A DNA stretch of 7,449 bases, from positions 1 through 7,449 of the forward strand of contig JAHBAP020000351.1 of assembly GCA_018500005.2 (NCBI GenBank), written 5' to 3'. This DNA comes from Mycobacterium sp. (lineage in GTDB: Bacteria; Actinomycetota; Actinomycetes; Mycobacteriales; Mycobacteriaceae). Made by a program: the position numbers and the translations under genes. Positions 5,028-7,449 of this stretch are shown piece after piece (position 1 is the first letter of the stretch; each line of letters begins with the position of its first letter). Below the pieces are notes generated by a model. That model saw nothing but the letters and a program-made list of their open reading frames with translations, did not search any database and had not been told where the DNA came from.

Positions 5028-5759
5028 ATGCGAGTGGGTGTGTACATCGATGGTTTCAATCTGTACTACGGCGGCAAGTTCCTCTGTGGATCTGGCACGG
5101 CCGGCTGGCGATGGCTCGACTTGCGCGCGTTGGCGACGCGGCTGATGGCCAACCATTCCGCTTGGAGCGGTGCGACCGTTGAACGCATCGTGTACTGCAC
5201 TGCGCGTATCTCAGGAGCTGACAACCGCGTCGGCAGTCGAGAACAGGATGCCTACCTCGCCGCCTTGACCCGCGCCGCTGTCGTGGATCACATCGAAGAG
5301 GGCAACTACGTCAACCGCGTAACCTCCGCCCCCCTGGCCACCAAGGACCGACGCGGGCGTCCGGTTCTGACCACCCCAGCTTGGCCGGTAACCATCAAAG
5401 ATGGCGCCGGGCAGAATGCCCCCGACGCGCGGTTCTTCGTCTCTGTTGCGCGGCGTGAGGAGAAGGGCTCCGATGTGAATGTGGCTGCCCACCTGCTGCT
5501 GGACATCCTCGAAAAGCGCATCGACGCCGCGGTGGTGATCAGCAATGACAGCGACCTGAAATTTCCTGTCCAGGCCGCGCGTGACCGCGTCCCGGTCGGC
5601 ACCATCAACCCGACCAAAAACCAGACCGCAGGAAAGCTGCGGGGGCGACCGTCGGACGGGGTAGGCAACCACTGGTGGTACCAGCTGGTGGCTGCTGATT
5701 TCCAGTCCTGTCAACTACCAGATCCTGCTGGTGGGGTGTCTAAGCCGCCGCCCTGGTGA
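5028..5759 (+). CDS. NYN-domain (PIN-like) putative ribonuclease
   Basis: A 243-residue protein with a full NYN/LabA-type domain. The start [11 protein letters not shown] carries Asp8 and Asn11, [16 protein letters not shown] (146-161) carries Asp149, and [20 protein letters not shown] (167-186) carries the acidic pair Asp174/Asp176. These acidic residues form the metal-binding active site of PIN-like nucleases, so RNA cleavage is the expected activity. The substrate is unknown, and some family members act in RNA processing or phage defence. The middle (about 60-140) contains the family's variable insert, and the C-terminus ([13 protein letters not shown], then a Pro-rich tail) is short. The gene stands alone on the plus strand with its own promoter and a strong terminator, and is bracketed by repeat arrays B and C. 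There is no obvious antitoxin beside it. Being accessory to partition, or a defence cargo gene, are both possible. Confidence 0.88.
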   Translation: MRVGVYIDGFNLYYGGKFLCGSGTAGWRWLDLRALATRLMANHSAWSGATVERIVYCTARISGADNRVGSREQDAYLAALTRAAVVDHIEEGNYVNRVTSAPLATKDRRGRPVLTTPAWPVTIKDGAGQNAPDARFFVSVARREEKGSDVNVAAHLLLDILEKRIDAAVVISNDSDLKFPVQAARDRVPVGTINPTKNQTAGKLRGRPSDGVGNHWWYQLVAADFQSCQLPDPAGGVSKPPPW

Positions 5760-5781
5760 CCTGCCCGATAGGGGAGGGGAA

Positions 5782-5818
5782 TTGCGTGGACGCAACGCGC
5801 GTTGCATAATTGCGCAAT
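5782..5818. repeat. Cluster of TTGC/GCAA palindromes
   Basis: Three dyads lie side by side: TTGCGT-GG-ACGCAA (5782-5795), GCAACGCGCGTTGC (5792-5805), and ATTGCGCAAT (5809-5818). The stretch also contains TTGCGT and, 17 bp on, CATAAT, which together resemble a promoter reading into the terminator at 5823. It is unlike the GACGTAA arrays and may be an operator for another dimeric regulator. Confidence 0.55.
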
Positions 5819-5822
5819 ACCA

Positions 5823-5850
5823 CCCGTCCCCGGCAGGGGACGGGTTTTTT
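5823..5850 (+). terminator. Strong intrinsic terminator of the NYN gene
   Basis: A perfect 9-bp stem CCCGTCCCC/GGGGACGGG with loop GGCA is followed by six T. It is oriented for the plus strand only and lies about 65 bp after the NYN stop codon. Confidence 0.93.
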
Positions 5851-5856
5851 CTGCCC

Positions 5857-5902
5857 AGCGTAACGACGTAATGACGTATATGCGTCATTACGTCATTACG
5901 TC
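5857..5902. repeat. GACGTAA repeat array C at the convergent gene ends
   Basis: An 8-bp phased set: degenerate AGCGTAAC (5857), GACGTAAT (5865-5872), the near-palindrome GACGTATATGCGTC (5873-5886), then inverted ATTACGTC twice (5887-5902). GACGTAATGACG (5865-5876) and CGTCATTACGTC (5883-5894) are perfect 12-bp arms around TATATG. The 17 bases 5873-5889 are identical to 4084-4100 in array A. The last unit overlaps the stop codon of the AlbA_2 gene. Confidence 0.85.
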
Positions 5903-6825
5903 ATGATTGCTTATTGAAACGCTTTTCCCAGGCTGGGTAGCTGCCGAGGCTACGAAGAAGGGGCGCGGTGAGTGCTGCCACGACCTGGTCGGGGATTTCG
6001 TCGAGGTCGGCTAGTGAGGCTTCGGTTGCTCTCTCGTAGATGTCTTCTGTGTAGACGGGTCCTCTGTCACCGAATTTCCGGTCGGCGATGATCCATGACG
6101 TCGAGTCGCGAAGGCCGTTCATCGAGAGCGCAAATCGCCAACTGCCGGTGTAGCCCCAGCGGTGTGACACTGCAGCAGCCAGGCGGGCAAGCAAGCTGAC
6201 GTGTCCGACGATCAACATCTCCAAGACGACGGTGAGATCGGGTGGGGGAGGGGACACGTTTGTGAATGAGCGGGTGGTCACGGCGCGCTCCGATGCCAAC
6301 ACGAGTCGACCGGACTCATAGAGCACGATCTCGGCGGCGGAGTCCTTGCCGGCGAAGCGTTGCCCGTCGTCGGTCGAGAAGCCGCACGACCTCGGCGTTG
6401 GGCAGCATCCGGTTGGTCTTGTCGCCACGGCCGTAATAGCGGCCATCGACCATGTGTGGCGCTCGGACTGACTGTGGAACGTGGACCACGACGTATCCGT
6501 GGCCAGCGTTGCTTGTCGAGTTGATGACGGTAGTGCGGATCTGTACCGCCTCGTCGACCCTCATCCGCGCAATCTGCTCGATGCGTTCGGCCAGGCCGTC
6601 GAGAGGAACAGGCCACAGACCAGGCGGTGAGGTGTCCTCGTCGACGCCGATCAGGATCGTCCCGCCGTCGAGGGAGAATGCGGCGATGTCTTTCGCCAGA
6701 TCCTTGTTGGCTGCGTTGCCTGATCCCAGCTCCCTCTTGAGATCCAGCGCGTGGCTTTCCTCCAACAGGCCGTTCTGGGCCAGATGTTCCAGGTCTTCCT
6801 CGGTCCGAGGGTCTATCGGATTCAT
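5901..6825 (-). pseudogene. AlbA_2 (Schlafen-type) domain protein, frameshifted
   Basis: ATG 6825 has AAGGA 5 nt upstream and opens a frame of 169 codons. It has a clear AlbA_2 pattern: LLEESHALDLKRELG (20-34), DLAKDIAAFSLDGGTILIGV (42-61), then YVVVHVPQSV (111-120) and DGRYYGRGDKTNRML (127-141). After LLDRRR (149-154) the frame turns into Arg-rich nonsense and stops at 6316-6318. The +1-shifted frame continues with protein-like sequence (LYESGRLVLASERAV, then RWGYTGSWRFALSMNGLRD) to a TGA at 5901-5903. The total span is 925 nt, one base more than 308 codons, as expected for a one-base insertion between about 6375 and 6325. AlbA_2 proteins bind nucleic acids and ATP-like ligands and are common in mobile elements, with diverse or unknown roles. 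A sequencing error, a true mutation, or programmed shifting cannot be told apart here. It is probably cotranscribed with the gene upstream (23-bp gap). Confidence 0.7.
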
Positions 6826-6848
6826 GAGATTCCTTGTGCCTAATGGAT

Positions 6849-7449
6849 TTAACGTCTGTGGCTGCTGAGGAGGTCGCGCAGTCGCTTGGCTCCACGGTCG
6901 GATATGGATTGAGATAACAGCACGTAGGCGGCGGCCTGATCGGGCGTGAGCCGGCCGCTGCTGATGTGGTCGCTGAGAAATCGCCGTGCTTGGGCCTTGT
7001 CATCTGATCCGGTCCAACCGTTGCGACCGCCGTAGAAGATGACGGAATCGAGGTCTTTGCGCACGTCACTGTCCATTTCAGAGGTCGTGACCTCTCCAGT
7101 CAGCAAGTTGATGGCAGCCGCGCCAGCAGCCCACTCGGCCAAGGGTGTGGAGCCCTCGACGACGGCAAGTGAATGACCGCGGGCGAGGCCCATCGCGAAG
7201 TGCAACGAACGTTCATCGGGCACGAAGGCGAGAACCGGCCCGCGGGCGGGCCGGTTGCGGCTTTGCGGAGTGGCATGCCCACCTGCCCGGATGATCTCGT
7301 CGAGGTCGGCATAACCGAAGCTCGCGGCATTTTGCGCATTGCTCACAAGTAGTGGCGCGAGATCCTCGTCTTGGCTGCGTTCCCAGATCCAATCAGCGGC
7401 CAGGGCGATGGCGTCCTCGTACGGCCGATCTTCGACGTCGTCGGGGACC
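6849..7449 (-). CDS. Unknown protein upstream of AlbA_2 gene (N-terminus outside window)
   Basis: The frame ending at TAA 6851-6849 stays open to the right edge, so the start is not in view and about 199 residues are visible. An internal GTG at 7346 could serve as a start, but the upstream residues look like real protein (YEDAIALAADWIWERSQDED), so I treat the gene as 5'-truncated by the window. Visible parts include a helical N-terminal stretch, RGPVLAFVPDERSLHFAMGL, an Ala-rich segment EWAAGAAAINLLTGEVT, and a C-terminal helical pair (LTPDQAAAYVLLSQSIS, RGAKRLRDLLSSHRR). I do not recognise the family. It forms an operon with the AlbA_2 gene downstream, separated by 23 bp that carry that gene's ribosome-binding site, so the two may act together. 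Confidence 0.75.
   Translation of the reverse strand, partial: VPDDVEDRPYEDAIALAADWIWERSQDEDLAPLLVSNAQNAASFGYADLDEIIRAGGHATPQSRNRPARGPVLAFVPDERSLHFAMGLARGHSLAVVEGSTPLAEWAAGAAAINLLTGEVTTSEMDSDVRKDLDSVIFYGGRNGWTGSDDKAQARRFLSDHISSGRLTPDQAAAYVLLSQSISDRGAKRLRDLLSSHRR

Noticed and set aside
4046..5902. CRISPR-like repeats
   Set aside because: Units are 8 bp, in both orientations, in direct contact, with no uniform spacers and no cas genes. They fit protein-binding repeats.
6320..6380. Programmed ribosomal frameshift in the AlbA_2 gene
   Set aside because: No classical slippery heptamer, and no stop codon or structure placed as stimulator, was seen at the junction. A simple insertion is the simpler reading.
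6378..6446. Separate start at ATG 6446 for the second half of the AlbA_2 region
   Set aside because: The first 20-25 residues from that ATG are an out-of-frame shadow of the AlbA_2 domain and there is no ribosome-binding site. A frameshift explains it better.

Overview
The window is high-GC DNA from an actinobacterium, most likely a plasmid or plasmid-like accessory element of a mycobacterium or a close relative. The reasons are the GC-rich codon use, a WhiB-type iron-sulphur regulator (a family confined to actinobacteria and their phages and plasmids), TANNNT-type -10 boxes set 6-7 nt before start codons, and a replication plus partition gene set. No chromosomal housekeeping gene, rRNA or tRNA is visible.

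Left part (1-2718, mostly minus strand): a WhiB-like gene, a small ribbon-helix-helix (RHH) gene, then a winged-helix replication-initiator-like gene whose stop overlaps the start (ATGA) of an unknown gene running off the left edge. Between the RHH gene and the rep-like gene lies a roughly 105-nt plus-strand segment with four consecutive hairpins. The last is a UACG-loop terminator, and a -10 box lies just upstream. It is best read as a counter-transcribed RNA controlling rep. The order RHH repressor, antisense RNA, rep recalls pMV158-type copy control.

Middle (2719-4123): a divergent AT-rich operator region separates whiB from an XRE-family regulator. That regulator converges on a tiny two-helix membrane protein gene, and a large nested inverted repeat with perfect 24-bp arms sits between them. 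A roughly 430-bp stretch follows that holds at most one doubtful ORF.

Right part (4046-7449): a compact type Ib partition operon (parA plus an overlapping RHH partner), then a NYN/PIN-like nuclease gene with a strong terminator. On the opposite strand lie an unknown gene cut by the right edge and an AlbA_2 (Schlafen-type) gene that looks frameshifted. Three arrays of 8-bp GACGTAAN units occur at the parA promoter, at the end of the RHH gene, and at the end of the AlbA_2 gene. All three share a 17-bp near-palindromic core. They are the most striking feature: probably the binding sites (centromere and operators) of the ParA-partner RHH protein, spread so that two of them bracket the nuclease gene.
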